A stretch of DNA of 64,000 nucleotides, from the NCBI GenBank assembly GCA_963814865.1, contig CAWFEN010000012.1, forward strand, positions 68,778 to 132,777, written 5' to 3'. The position numbers and the translations under genes were made by a program. Under the pieces are notes generated by a model. That model did not search any database, was not told where the DNA came from, and saw only the letters and a list, made by a program, of their open reading frames with translations. This DNA is from AP-15 sp963814865 (lineage in GTDB: Bacteria; Pseudomonadota; Alphaproteobacteria; ATCC43930; CGMCC-115725). Shown here piece after piece: positions 18,637 through 28,900 of the stretch (position 1 is the stretch's first letter; each line of letters starts with the position of its first letter).

Positions 18637-19098
18637 GTGTCCGAGCAGACGAACGTTGTGGCTTTCCCGCTGACGGTCCGCGGGATGGCGCCGCCAATCA
18701 ATGCGGCATCCTTTGCGATGCCTTGCCCCTATGAATTCACCGAGGAGGAGCTGGCCGCCCTGTGCCGATGGTTCTCGGCGTGGAAATTCGCGTTTCCCGG
18801 CACGGAGGGCGTGATGATGGTCAGCCATCAGGAAAGCTATTCGGCAGTCGGCCTCTATAACCGGGCCGGCGGCGCGCCCAACTGCCTCGTCGCCAAGCAT
18901 GAGGTCGGCGGCAGCGCCCGCTTCTTCTGGTCCACCGAATTCGACCCGCCGCGCCCGATCAACGGCCTTGCCGAGATCACCGATGCCCATATCCGGGCGA
19001 TCCACCCGCCGCGCAATGAAAAGGGCTGGCTTGATCCGGCGGGGTGGATGGGCGTCTACGCCTCGCGCCTGATTGCGACGCAGCTCCAGGTGGTCTAG
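18637..19098 (+). CDS. Hypothetical protein, about 153 aa
   Basis: Unrecognised soluble protein. I place the start at a GTG preceded by GGGGGA ten bases upstream; an in-frame ATG exists at 18574 but has no ribosome-binding sequence. The body (YEFTEEELAALCRWFSAWKF, MMVSHQESYSAVGLYNR, VGGSARFFWSTEFDPPRP) is evenly mixed and looks like a real globular protein. It is about 150 bases upstream of hldD on the same strand. Function unknown. Confidence 0.5.
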   Translation: MSEQTNVVAFPLTVRGMAPPINAASFAMPCPYEFTEEELAALCRWFSAWKFAFPGTEGVMMVSHQESYSAVGLYNRAGGAPNCLVAKHEVGGSARFFWSTEFDPPRPINGLAEITDAHIRAIHPPRNEKGWLDPAGWMGVYASRLIATQLQVV

Positions 19099-19248
19099 GC
19101 CGACAGGCGGGAAGGGACCGGGGCGTTCGGGCGCTCGCCGATGCGGCGGCGGCGCCGTGCCGCCCGCGGAACCGGTTTGGGATCTGTCGATCGTGCGCGA
19201 TAATCGGCTGCGGCCGCTGCCGGCGGCAAACGATCTGGCTACCGAGAG

Positions 19249-20250
19249 ATGCCGATGTCCGGGTTCGAGGAGCTGCGCAGCGACAACCTCATCGTCGTGA
19301 CCGGCGGCGCGGGGTTTCTCGGGTCGCACATTGTCCGCGACCTGGCGGGGGCGGGGCATCGCGTCGTCGTCTCCGACCTGCTGCGGTCAAGCGGCAAATG
19401 GCGCAATCTCGCCGATGCGCAGCTGCACGACCTGGTCCGCCCCGAAGCGCTTTTCGAGTGGCTCGGCCGGCACGGCGACAGGGTCGCCGCAATCGTGCAT
19501 ATGGGTGCCGTTTCGACGACGCACGAGCCCGACGCCGACCGTTATGTCGCCAACAACATCCGCCTGACGCTCGATCTGTGGCAATGGTGCGCGGCGAACG
19601 CGACCCGCCTGATCTACGCCTCGTCGGCGGCGACCTATGGCGACGGCGTCCTCGGCTTCCGCGACGACCAGAGTGCGGCCGCCCTTGCCGCGCTGCGTCC
19701 GCTCAACGCCTATGGCTGGAGCAAGCACCTGGTCGATCGCCGCATCGCCGACGACGTGATGCGCGGCCTGCCGGCACCGCCGCAATGGGCCGGGCTCAAA
19801 TTCTTCAATGTATACGGCTCGAACGAGGCCCATAAGGGCCCGATGCAGTCGATGGTCAGCAAGATCGTGCCGGTCGTCAGGGCCGGCGCGGAAGTCGAGC
19901 TCTTCAAGTCTCATCATCCGCAATATGGGGATGGCGGGCAGCTGCGCGATTTCGTCTATGTCAAGGATTGCGTTGCCGTGGTCGGCTGGCTGCTGAAAAA
20001 CCCCGCGGTCGGCGGCTTGTTCAATGTCGGGACCGGCACCGCGCGCAGCTTTGTCGATCTGGTCGGCGCCGTTTGCGCGGCGCTCGGCTGCGCGCCGAAG
20101 ATCCGCTTTGTCGACATGCCTCGAGAGCTGCGCGAACAATATCAATATTTCACGCGATCTGACCCGGCCAAGCTGCGCGCCGCCGGCTTTACCGTCCCGT
20201 TTCATTCGCTCGAGGAGGGCATTCGAGATTATCTCGATGGCCCATCGTAA
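19249..20250 (+). CDS. hldD: ADP-L-glycero-D-manno-heptose-6-epimerase
   Basis: A 333-residue short-chain dehydrogenase-type NADP epimerase that makes ADP-L-glycero-D-manno-heptose for the lipopolysaccharide inner core. Seen: the Rossmann motif VTGGAGFLGSHIVRDL near residue 16, GAVSTTHEPD near 85, the catalytic Tyr-Lys in AYGWSKHLVD near 157, and FFNVYGSNEAHKGPMQSM near 185, which is diagnostic for HldD/RfaD. The sequence after it (MVSKIVP, GDGGQLRDFVYVKD) also fits. Start ATG 19249, with another Met two codons in. The following glycosyltransferase may act in the same envelope pathway. Confidence 0.9.
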   Translation: MPMSGFEELRSDNLIVVTGGAGFLGSHIVRDLAGAGHRVVVSDLLRSSGKWRNLADAQLHDLVRPEALFEWLGRHGDRVAAIVHMGAVSTTHEPDADRYVANNIRLTLDLWQWCAANATRLIYASSAATYGDGVLGFRDDQSAAALAALRPLNAYGWSKHLVDRRIADDVMRGLPAPPQWAGLKFFNVYGSNEAHKGPMQSMVSKIVPVVRAGAEVELFKSHHPQYGDGGQLRDFVYVKDCVAVVGWLLKNPAVGGLFNVGTGTARSFVDLVGAVCAALGCAPKIRFVDMPRELREQYQYFTRSDPAKLRAAGFTVPFHSLEEGIRDYLDGPS

Positions 20251-20292
20251 GGCTTTGTGCGGCAGCGACTGCCGGCCATCGGGGGAGGTCGG

Positions 20293-21549
20293 GTGATCGT
20301 CCTCGATCTGTCGCGCCTGATCTCCCGCGCCCAGCGCGACACTCCGACCGGCATCGACCGTGTCGAGCTCGCCTATGCCCAGCATTTGATCGCCAATCGG
20401 GCGGATCTCGGCTTTGCCGCGATGACGCTCTGGGGTCGATTGGGGTCGGTGCCGCGGGCGGCGGCCGAAGCCTATGTCGCGGCGATCGGCCGGGTATGGC
20501 GCGGCGACAGCGGCGGCAAGCAGCCGCGCCGGCTGGCGTACCGGCTACGGGTCGAGCCGCCGTGGCGCGGCGCTGTCGCACTCCCCGCTCGAATGCGGTC
20601 CGCGGTCGAAAAGCCGGTCTATCTCCTCGTCTCCCACCACCATCTCGAAAAGCGCCGTGTCATTGCCCGTCTCAAGGCGCGCGGCCGGGCCTCTTTCGTC
20701 TGTCTGATCCACGATCTGATCCCGATCGAATTTCCCGAATATGCCGTGCCTGGCCAGGCCGGGAAGCATCGCCGCCGCATCGAGACGGCCGCCGCCCTCG
20801 CCGATGCGCTGATCGTCAACTCCCGCGCGACCCGCGACGCCCTCCAGCCCTATCTCGATCGGGCCGGGCGTGCCCCGCCGGTGCTGGTGGCACCGTTCGG
20901 CGTCAGCCTGCCCGATCTGCCGGCGACGGGGTCGATCGAGACGCCCTATTTTGTCTGCATCAGCACGATCGAAGCGCGCAAGAACCAGCTCCTGCTGCTC
21001 AATTTATGGCGCCGGATCGTCGAGGAGCGCGGCGCGCAGGCACCACGCCTCTTTCTGATCGGGCGGCGCGGGTGGGAGACCGAAAACACCCTCGACATGC
21101 TCGAACGCTGCCCGAGGCTGCGCGGGATCGTGGTCGAACGCAGCCATCTGACCGATATCGGCATGGTGCGCCTGCTGAAAGGAGCACGGGCGCTGCTGCT
21201 GCCGTCCTTTGCCGAAGGCTTCGGCTTTCCGCTGGTCGAGGCGCTCGCCCTCGGCGTTCCCGCCCTATGCAGCAATATCGGGGCGTTGCGTGAGAATGGC
21301 GGCGCGGTCCCGGAATATTTCGACCCGCTCGACGGCCCCGGTTGGCGGACCGCCATCCTCGATTATTCGCCCGCCGCCTCGCCGCGGCGCGACGCGCAGC
21401 TGCGCCGGCTGGCCGGCTGGCAGCCGGCGAGCTGGCAGGACCACTTTGCCGCGGTCGGGCCGCTGATCGCCGAAGCCGCAGCGCGCGCATGCGGTCGAGC
21501 CGCATCGGTCGAGGCGGGCCCGCCGGTGCCGCAGTCGCAGGCCCGGTAA
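20293..21549 (+). CDS. Glycosyltransferase, GT4/GT1-type fold
   Basis: A 418-residue GT-B glycosyltransferase. The N-terminal half has TPTGIDRVELAYAQHL near residue 16 and VCLIHDLIPIEFPEY near 136, typical of mannosyl- or rhamnosyl-transferases of GT4. The C-terminal half has ETPYFVCISTIEARKNQLLLL near 216, LIGRRGWE near 256 and the E-x7-E motif PSFAEGFGFPLVEAL near 303 for nucleotide-sugar binding. The start is a GTG with GGGGGAGG just upstream; an ATG at 20257 gives a poorer N-terminus. It lies 42 bases after hldD, suggesting LPS or envelope glycan assembly. It ends two bases before the convergent alpha-oxoamine synthase gene. Confidence 0.82.
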   Translation: MIVLDLSRLISRAQRDTPTGIDRVELAYAQHLIANRADLGFAAMTLWGRLGSVPRAAAEAYVAAIGRVWRGDSGGKQPRRLAYRLRVEPPWRGAVALPARMRSAVEKPVYLLVSHHHLEKRRVIARLKARGRASFVCLIHDLIPIEFPEYAVPGQAGKHRRRIETAAALADALIVNSRATRDALQPYLDRAGRAPPVLVAPFGVSLPDLPATGSIETPYFVCISTIEARKNQLLLLNLWRRIVEERGAQAPRLFLIGRRGWETENTLDMLERCPRLRGIVVERSHLTDIGMVRLLKGARALLLPSFAEGFGFPLVEALALGVPALCSNIGALRENGGAVPEYFDPLDGPGWRTAILDYSPAASPRRDAQLRRLAGWQPASWQDHFAAVGPLIAEAAARACGRAASVEAGPPVPQSQAR

Positions 21550-21551
21550 TT

Positions 21552-22943
21552 TCAGCGCGACGGCATTGCCGTGCCGAGGTGCCGGGCAACCGCGGCGAGA
21601 TCGTTCGGCTCCAATGCAACGTTTCGGCTTTCCTCGATCAGGATGCGGGCGGTGTCGCGGACCTGCGCCTCGCTGTGCGCGGTGGTCAGAAAGAACCGCA
21701 GCCGGGCGGCGCGCTCGGGCACCGCCGGATAGAGGATCGGCTGGACGTTGACGCCGCGCCGGAACATTGCCTGCGCCAGGCGTCCGGCCCGGATCGAGCT
21801 GCCGGTGATGACCGGCACGATCGAGGCGCCGACCGAACCGCCGACATCGAGACCGCCCTGCCGCACCAGCCGCAGGAAGAGCGCGGCCCGGTCGTTCAAC
21901 CGACGCACCCGCTCCGGTTCGCGTTCGAGCAACTGGAGCGCGGCGAGCGCCGCCGCCGCCGCCGCCGGAGCCATGCCGACCGAGAACACGAAACCGGGGA
22001 CGACGAGCTTCAGATATTCGACGAGATCCCGCCTCCCGGCAATATAGCCGCCGCACGACACCAGGCTCTTGCTCAATGTCCCCATCCAGATGTCGACCTC
22101 GTTGGGATCGACGCCGAAATGGTCCGCCGAGCCGAAGCCGCGCGGCCCCAGCACCCCCAGGGCATGTGCGTCGTCAACCATCAGCCAGGCGCGATGGCGC
22201 CGCGCCGCCGCGATAAACGCCGGCAGATCGGGGACATCGCCGTCCATGCTGTAATGCCCCTCGACGACCAGAAGCGTACGGCCGCTGCGCGCCCGCGCTT
22301 CGCCCAGTGCCCGGTCCGCGGCTTCCGGGTCGAGATGGGCGAACGGCACCCGGCGCGCCCCGGACAGCATCGCCCCCTGCACGATGCTGTTATGGATCAA
22401 CGCGTCGTGGACGATCGCGTCGTTGCGGCCGAGCAGATGGCCGATCACGGTGACGTTGGTCGAGTGTCCGCCGACCAGGACGACGCTGTCCTCGGAACCG
22501 TGGAGGCGGGCCAGCGCCTGCTCCAGCTCGCGGTGCACCGGACGCTCGCCGGAGACCGGACGGCTCGCCGATACCGAGGTGCCATAGCGGTCGATTGCGG
22601 CCTTGGCCGCCGCTGCGATCTCGGGATGACCATTCAGCCCGAGATAGTTGTACGAGGCGAAATTGACGTAGGTGCGGCCGTCGATCGCCGTTTCGGCGCC
22701 GGCGATCCCTTCATGGACGCGAAAGAACGGGTCGGCGATCCCGAGAAATTCCGCGGCCTGGCGGATCATCTGGATCTCGCGGAATCCCTCCAGGTGCGCA
22801 ACGTCCAGCCGCGGGCTCATCTCGCCGCCCGCCGCCGGCTCACGGCGATGCGGCGATCGCGGCAAGGCCACGGCGGTCAGCCTTTCGAGGAGCCGCGCCT
22901 TGGCCTGCGCCGACAAGCCGAAGAGGTTGCGCCCCGGCTCCAA
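21552..22943 (-). CDS. PLP-dependent alpha-oxoamine synthase (KBL/SPT/AONS family)
   Basis: Fold-type I PLP enzyme of the family that decarboxylatively condenses an amino acid with an acyl thioester (serine palmitoyltransferase, AONS, KBL, fungal Fum8). Seen: FASYNYLGLNGHPE, YGTSVSASRPVSGE, the PLP Asp-His motif MVDDAHALGVLG near residue 255, and the Schiff-base lysine in MGTLSKSLVSCGGY near 291. About 40 residues precede the usual domain and include LSAQAKARLLERL, which may be a carrier or docking contact. The start is unclear: TTG 22943 follows the PKS stop by four bases; ATG 23033 overlaps the PKS; ATG 22820 is shorter. It is probably the releasing enzyme of the upstream PKS. Confidence 0.82.
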   Translation of the reverse strand: MEPGRNLFGLSAQAKARLLERLTAVALPRSPHRREPAAGGEMSPRLDVAHLEGFREIQMIRQAAEFLGIADPFFRVHEGIAGAETAIDGRTYVNFASYNYLGLNGHPEIAAAAKAAIDRYGTSVSASRPVSGERPVHRELEQALARLHGSEDSVVLVGGHSTNVTVIGHLLGRNDAIVHDALIHNSIVQGAMLSGARRVPFAHLDPEAADRALGEARARSGRTLLVVEGHYSMDGDVPDLPAFIAAARRHRAWLMVDDAHALGVLGPRGFGSADHFGVDPNEVDIWMGTLSKSLVSCGGYIAGRRDLVEYLKLVVPGFVFSVGMAPAAAAAALAALQLLEREPERVRRLNDRAALFLRLVRQGGLDVGGSVGASIVPVITGSSIRAGRLAQAMFRRGVNVQPILYPAVPERAARLRFFLTTAHSEAQVRDTARILIEESRNVALEPNDLAAVARHLGTAMPSR

Positions 22944-22947
22944 CGGG

Positions 22948-25900
22948 TTACTCGGCGGCAACCGATTTTGCCTCGCGCCGCGCCTCGGCCACCCGGTCCG
23001 TTTCAAGCGGCAGCGGTGCCTCGTCGTCGGCATCTTCGCCGGTTTCGTGACGTGCCGCCAACGCGATCACCTCGGCGTCTTTTACTCCGGTCCCGACGGT
23101 GCCCGCGAGCCGGGCCGCAATCGACGCGACGCTGGTGCCTTCGGCGATCGACACCAGCGGCAAATCGATGCGCAGCCGGCTTTCCAGCGCGAGGCGAAGC
23201 TCCACGGCCATCAGCGAATCCATCCCCAGCTGCGACAGCGGCCGGGCCGGGTCGATCGCACCTGCCGGCAGCCGCAGGATTGCCGCGGCTTCGTCGGCAA
23301 CGACCGTCTTCAGAAGCGCCAGCGCCATCTCCGGGTCCGCCGCAGCGAGCCGTTCGGCGAACGAATCGTCGGCAGGCGACGCGGCCGCCTCGGCGCGGAT
23401 TTCCGAAAACAGCCCGCCGGCGAAAATCGGCAGAAAGCGCCGCGTCTCGTTCCAGCTCGTTTCCGCGAAACCGGCGGCCGGCAATCCGCTGGCGATCAGT
23501 GCGGGGACGCCGGCAAGAGCCTGCGCCGCCGGCATCGGCCTGGCGCCGAGCCGGCGGGCGAGCGCTTCGCGTGCCTCCGGCCTCTCGGCCAGATACCCGG
23601 CATCTTCGATCGGTCCCCAGGCGATGGCGAGCGCCGGGCGCCCCTCGGCCCGACGCCGGCGGGCGAGCGCTTCGAGCGCCATGTTCGCGGCGACATAGAC
23701 GCCCTGCCCCGGTGCCCCCAGCAACGTCGTTGCCGAGGAGAACAGCAGGAACAGCTCGATCGGGTCGCCGCGGGTCAATTCGTCGAGGGCGATTGCCCCG
23801 CCGAGCTTCGGATGCAGAACGCGCGCGGCCCGGTCGAGGTCGATTTCGCCGGCAAGGCCGTCATCGATCGCCGAGGCCGCGTGCACGACCCCGCGCAGCG
23901 GCGGCTGGTTCGCCCGGATCTCCGCGAGGATCGCGGCGAGCGAGCCGCGGTCGGCGACATCTCCGCGGTAGACGCGGATTTCGGCGCCGGCCGCTTCCAG
24001 CTCGCCGATCCTTGCCGCGCAACCCGGCGTCTCGGACCCGCGGCGCCCGACCAGCGCGATCGAGCCCGCGCCGCGCGCCGCGAGCCAGCGCGCCGCCTCG
24101 AAGCCGAACCCCTCGATCCCGCCGGTGACCAGATAGGTCCCATCGCGGCGCGCCGCGAATTCGGGCGGCCGGCGCAGCCGCACGCCGGCGTTCGCGCCGG
24201 GGACCAGCACGAGCTTGCCGATATGGCCCGAGCTCTGCATCAGTCGAAAGGCATCGTCGATTTCGCCGAACGGAAATACCCGGTGGGCGAGCGGCCGGAT
24301 CGCACCCTCGGCGAGTGCCGCCGAGATTTCGGCCAGCAGCGCGCGGGCGAGCTGCGGCCGGCGCAGCGGCAGCTGGTCGATGTCGATCGCGAAATACGAC
24401 ACGTTGTGGCGCAGCGGCCGCAGGTGGAGGCGCCGATTGAAATAAAAATCGCTCTTGCCCAGCTCGAGGAAGCGGCCGAACGGCTTCAGCACCTCCAGGC
24501 TGCGCTCCATCGCCTCGCCGCTCAGCGAGTTGAGCACGATGTCGACCCCCTGCCCGCCGGTGATCTCGCGCACGGCATCGGCGAAAGCGAGGCTGCGCGA
24601 GTCGAGGACGTGATCCGCGCCGGCCAGACGCAGAAATGCCCGCTTCATCTCCGATCCGGCCGTGGCGATGACGACCGCGCCGCAATGCCGGGCGTATTGG
24701 ATCGCCGCCAGTCCCACACCGCCGGTGGCAGCGTGGATCAGGATGTGCTCGCCGGGTGCGAGCTGCGCCAGGTGACGCAGCGCATAGATCGCGGTGACGA
24801 AGACGACCGGGATCGTCGCGGCCGCGGCAAAGCTCGTGCCGGGCGGGATCGGCGCGACGGCATCGGCGATGGTGACGACGCGCGTGCTCAGCGCGGCGGG
24901 GGCGAACGCCATGACCCGGTCGCCGACCGCCAGCCCCTCGACGCCGGGACCGAGCGAACGGACGACGCCGGCGCATTCGAGCCCGAAGGTCGGACCGGCA
25001 AAACCGTCGATCAGCGCCTCTTCGGGCAGCAGGCCCATCGCCCACATCATGTCGCGAAAGTTGAGCCCGGCGGCATGCACTTCGATCTCGACCTCGCCCG
25101 GTCCGACCGGCCGGCGCGCGCAGACCTCCCAACCGAGCGAATCGAGCCCGCCGGAGTGGCTCGCCGACAGCGTCAGCGCATCGCTGCGGGCGGCGAAACG
25201 CGGCGGCAGGCCCGGGCGCAGACGCGAGACATGCCGCCCGTGCGGGGTCCAGACGATCTCGGCCTCCGCGGGCGGCGCCGCCAATTCGGCGGCAATGTGC
25301 CGGGCGCGGTCGGCGGGTGTCGCGGCGCCCGCCAGATCGATCAGGCGAAGCGAGAGCCGCGGCATCTCGTTGACGAGCACGCGCCCGAGGCCCCACAGGG
25401 CGGCGCCAACCGGGCCGGACGCGGTTATTTCGGGCGTCGGCTGCTGCGCATCGCAAGTGACGACCCACAACTCGGCGCACCATTCCACCGCCCGGGCCGC
25501 AAGGCGGGCGAGTGCGGCAACGGGCTGTGCGGCGTGCTCGACACCGGGTGAAAGATCCGGCTCATCGGCGAGGAACAGGATGATCTCGCGCGTTTTGCCA
25601 CCCTTCCTGCCGCTGCGGTCCGATGGCGTTGCGGCAAAGAAATCGGGGTATTGCACCGATGTTGCGGAGTGGCCCGCCGCCGCCAGCCCGGCCCGCAACG
25701 CGGCGGTCGAGGCGCTGCCGCCGCCGACAAGGGTAACGGTGCAATGCGGCATCGGTGCGGGGCTGGAGGGCTCGGCACGCGCTGGTGCGCCGCCCCAAAA
25801 TACCGCACAAGGCCACGGCGCCGATGCGAGCGCGACAGCGCCGGCGGAGCGCAACCCCGCCGCGGCGAGTTCGGCACGCCATTCGTCGCCGGTGCGCAGC

Positions 25901-28900
25901 GGCGACGCCCCGCCGGTCGACGCGGCTGGCAGCCACCATCCCGCGCGCTGCCCGAAAACAACGTCCCAGATCGCGTTCGGCTCGGGCTCGGCTGCGAGGA
26001 AGACCCCGCCCGGAGCGAGAAGCTCCGCCAAATTGGCCAAGGCCGCCGCATCGAGCTGCAGGCGGGCACAGGCGTTGATCGCCACAATGATGTCGAAACG
26101 CGCCCCGTCGAGCGCATCGTTCCCGTCTTGCGGCGACCAGCACCGGGCGGAGGCCCCGGCAAATGCTTCCGTCAGAAACGACAGTGGAGCCGCCTGCTCG
26201 GAGTCGATGCTCGTCGCCAGATAGGCAAACGCCACTCCCGATTGTGCCAGACGATCGAGCATGGAGCGGGTTGCTCCGCCGTCTCCCGCGCCGATTTCAA
26301 GGATGCGCAGCGGCCGGCCCTGTGGCCAGGAGCCGGCGATCGTTTGCAGCGCATCGCACAACAGGTCGATGCAGGCAGCGCTCGCCGGCGACGCGCGCAG
26401 CAGCTGCGCCGCCATCGGCGGCAGCCGGGCTTCGGACCGATGTGGGCCATCGGCGAGAATTTTCGGCAGGTCTTCGCCCGCCGCCGCGGCGAGGGCCAGC
26501 TCCGCCACCAGATCCGGCGCTTCGGCGAGCAGCAGACGCCAGATTTCCGATGCTTCCGGCAGGTCGCTCGGGAATTCCAGGCGCCATTCCGAATCGGTTT
26601 CAGCAGCAGCCCCAAGCCGTTCGAGCAAACGCAGCAGGCACTCGGCAAGACCGCGCGAGGCCGCCGCCAGCTTTCCGCGTTCGACGAGTTCGCCGATCGT
26701 GAAGGGATGGCCGGGCTCAATCAGCGGCGCCAACGATCGGAGCGCCATCGCAGCGATCAGGGCGTCGAGCAGCGGGGTCTGATCGCGCCGCGCCGGATCG
26801 GGCTCGCGCGCTGCAGCGAGACGCCGCAACCGGCCGCCGATGCGGCTGAGCACCGCGGGCGGGCCGGACTCGGCCAACGGGGCCGGGACGAGATCGACGC
26901 GAAGCGCGCGCTCGCCGGGCCCGCCGCGCCGGGTCAGCTCGATCCGGCGAAACCAGCAATCGGAGAGCTCCGCTACGATGTCGCCGGTCTCGTCGTAGAG
27001 CGCGATATCGGCGCAGACCGAGCGGACCCCGATCCGGGTCAGGCGGAGCCGGGCGCGGCACGCTATGCGGGCGAACGGCGCCACCAGCCGGACGCGCCCG
27101 AAACGCCACGGCAGAAAGCCGACGCCCGGCATCTCGCCGCGGCGGTCCGCCAACAGCCCGAGCAATCCCTGCAGCGCACCGTCGAGCAGTGCTGGATGCA
27201 GCAGGTAGCCGTCGAGCGGCTCGCCGATCGGCGCCGGATCGAGATAGGCGATGGCGCTATCCGGACCTTCGGTCTCGATGCGATCCACGGTTCTGAACCG
27301 GCTGCCGTAATCGAGGCCGGCGCAATGGGCGAGGCGATACAGCGCGTCCCCGTCGATTCGGGCCCGACCGGACACCTCTTCGGCCCAGCGCAGGATCGCG
27401 CGCGCGTCGCTTGCGGCCCCGACACGGCCGACGGCGTGGACCGTCATCGGCTCGCTCGACAGGCGGGGACGGCTCGCCAATTCCCAATCGCCGTCGTCGG
27501 AGCCGAGCATCGTGCGCAGCTCGCGCGTCCTCCCTTTGTCGAACGGCAGCGGGCGGCGCAGCTCCAGGTCGAAGGCCTCGAGCGCCGGCGCGTCCGGCCA
27601 GCGGCACCGCGCGGCGGCGAGGGCGATCTCGATGATCGCGGCCGCCGGGAGGACCGGCATTCCACCCACGGCATGGTCGGCGATCCAGGGCACCAGCTGC
27701 TCGTCGAGGTGATTGAGCCAGCACCGCACCTGACCCGCCTGACGAAAGCCGAGCAGCGGGTGGTCCAAGGGCGGGTTGGCCAGCTCGACGGCCTCGGCCG
27801 TCTGCTCGAACCAAAACCGCTGTCGCTGCCAAGGGTAAAGCGGCAGTCCCTGCGGATTGGCCGGGCCGTCGAACAACGGCGCGGCCGTCATATCATGCCC
27901 GGCGACATGGCAATGCGCCGCAATCGCCGGGAACGGGTCGTCATTGCTCTCCTCGCGCGACAGGCTCGCGAGCACCCGGCCCTCGACCTCCGCGGCACGC
28001 AGCGCGTCCCTCAGATAGGATTGCAGGATGGGGCTGGGGCCGATCTCGACAAAGATGCGGCAGCCCTCGTCGATCAGCCGTGCCGCCGCTTCGACGAACC
28101 GCACCGGATTTCTGATGTTGCGCCACCAATGCTCGGCGCCGAGCGCCTCGCCGTCGACGACCGCGCCGGTGACCGTCGATACCAGCCTGGCCGCCGGCGG
28201 ACGCGACCGCAGACCGGCCAGGCTCGCCAGCAAATCCTCGCGGATCGGGTCCATCTCGCGCGAATGAAAAGCAAAATCGAGATCGAGGGCGCGAAACCAC
28301 AGGCCCCGGCGCTGCGCCTCGATCGCGAGACGCTCGATTTCCCCGCCCGGGCCCGAGATCGTCAGCGATCGGGTGCCGTTGAACGCCGCGATCTCGGCCG
28401 GGCTGTCGAGCTCGACCAGCAGCTCGCGCGCGGCATCCGGCGCCAGCGCCAGCGCCGCCATCCGTCCCTTGCCCCGGGTCCGCTCCTGGTTGCGGCTGCG
28501 CCACACGACGACGCGGGCGGCATCGGCCAGCGACAGCGCCCCCGCGGCCCAGGCTGCGGCGATCTCGCCGACGCTGTGCCCGAGATAGCCGGCAGCTTCG
28601 ACGCCGATATCGCGCAGGGTGCGCACGGTGCCGACCTGGATCGCGAACAGCAGCGGCTGGGCGATGTCGGCACGGGCCACCGCTTCGGCGCCGACACCGG
28701 CTTCGAGGAGTTCCGCGACCGACCAGCCGAGCTGCCAGGCGAGCACCCGGTCGACATCCTCGATGGCCGCGCGAAACGCCGCATTGCCGTGCCATGCGCC
28801 GCGCCCCATGCCCGGGAATTGCGCGCCATTGCCGGAGAACACGAAGGCGAGCTTGCCTTCGGCGAGCGCGGTGCCGGTGACGACAGACGGCGCTGCGGCA

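Noticed and set aside
18298..19359. A 353-codon minus-strand frame opposite the unknown gene before hldD
   Set aside because: It covers the hldD start, and its His/Arg/Pro-rich translation is typical of a shadow.
24145..24300. A gap or inactive ketoreductase in the PKS
   Set aside because: The NADPH motif TGGIEGFG and the Ser/Tyr active-site segments (LFSSATTLLG, GQGVYVAAN) are intact, so the KR is likely active.
21342..25551. Two plus-strand frames of 928 and 959 codons across the synthase and PKS
   Set aside because: They cross the ends of several recognised genes on the other strand and show only Arg/Pro/Ala-rich translation.
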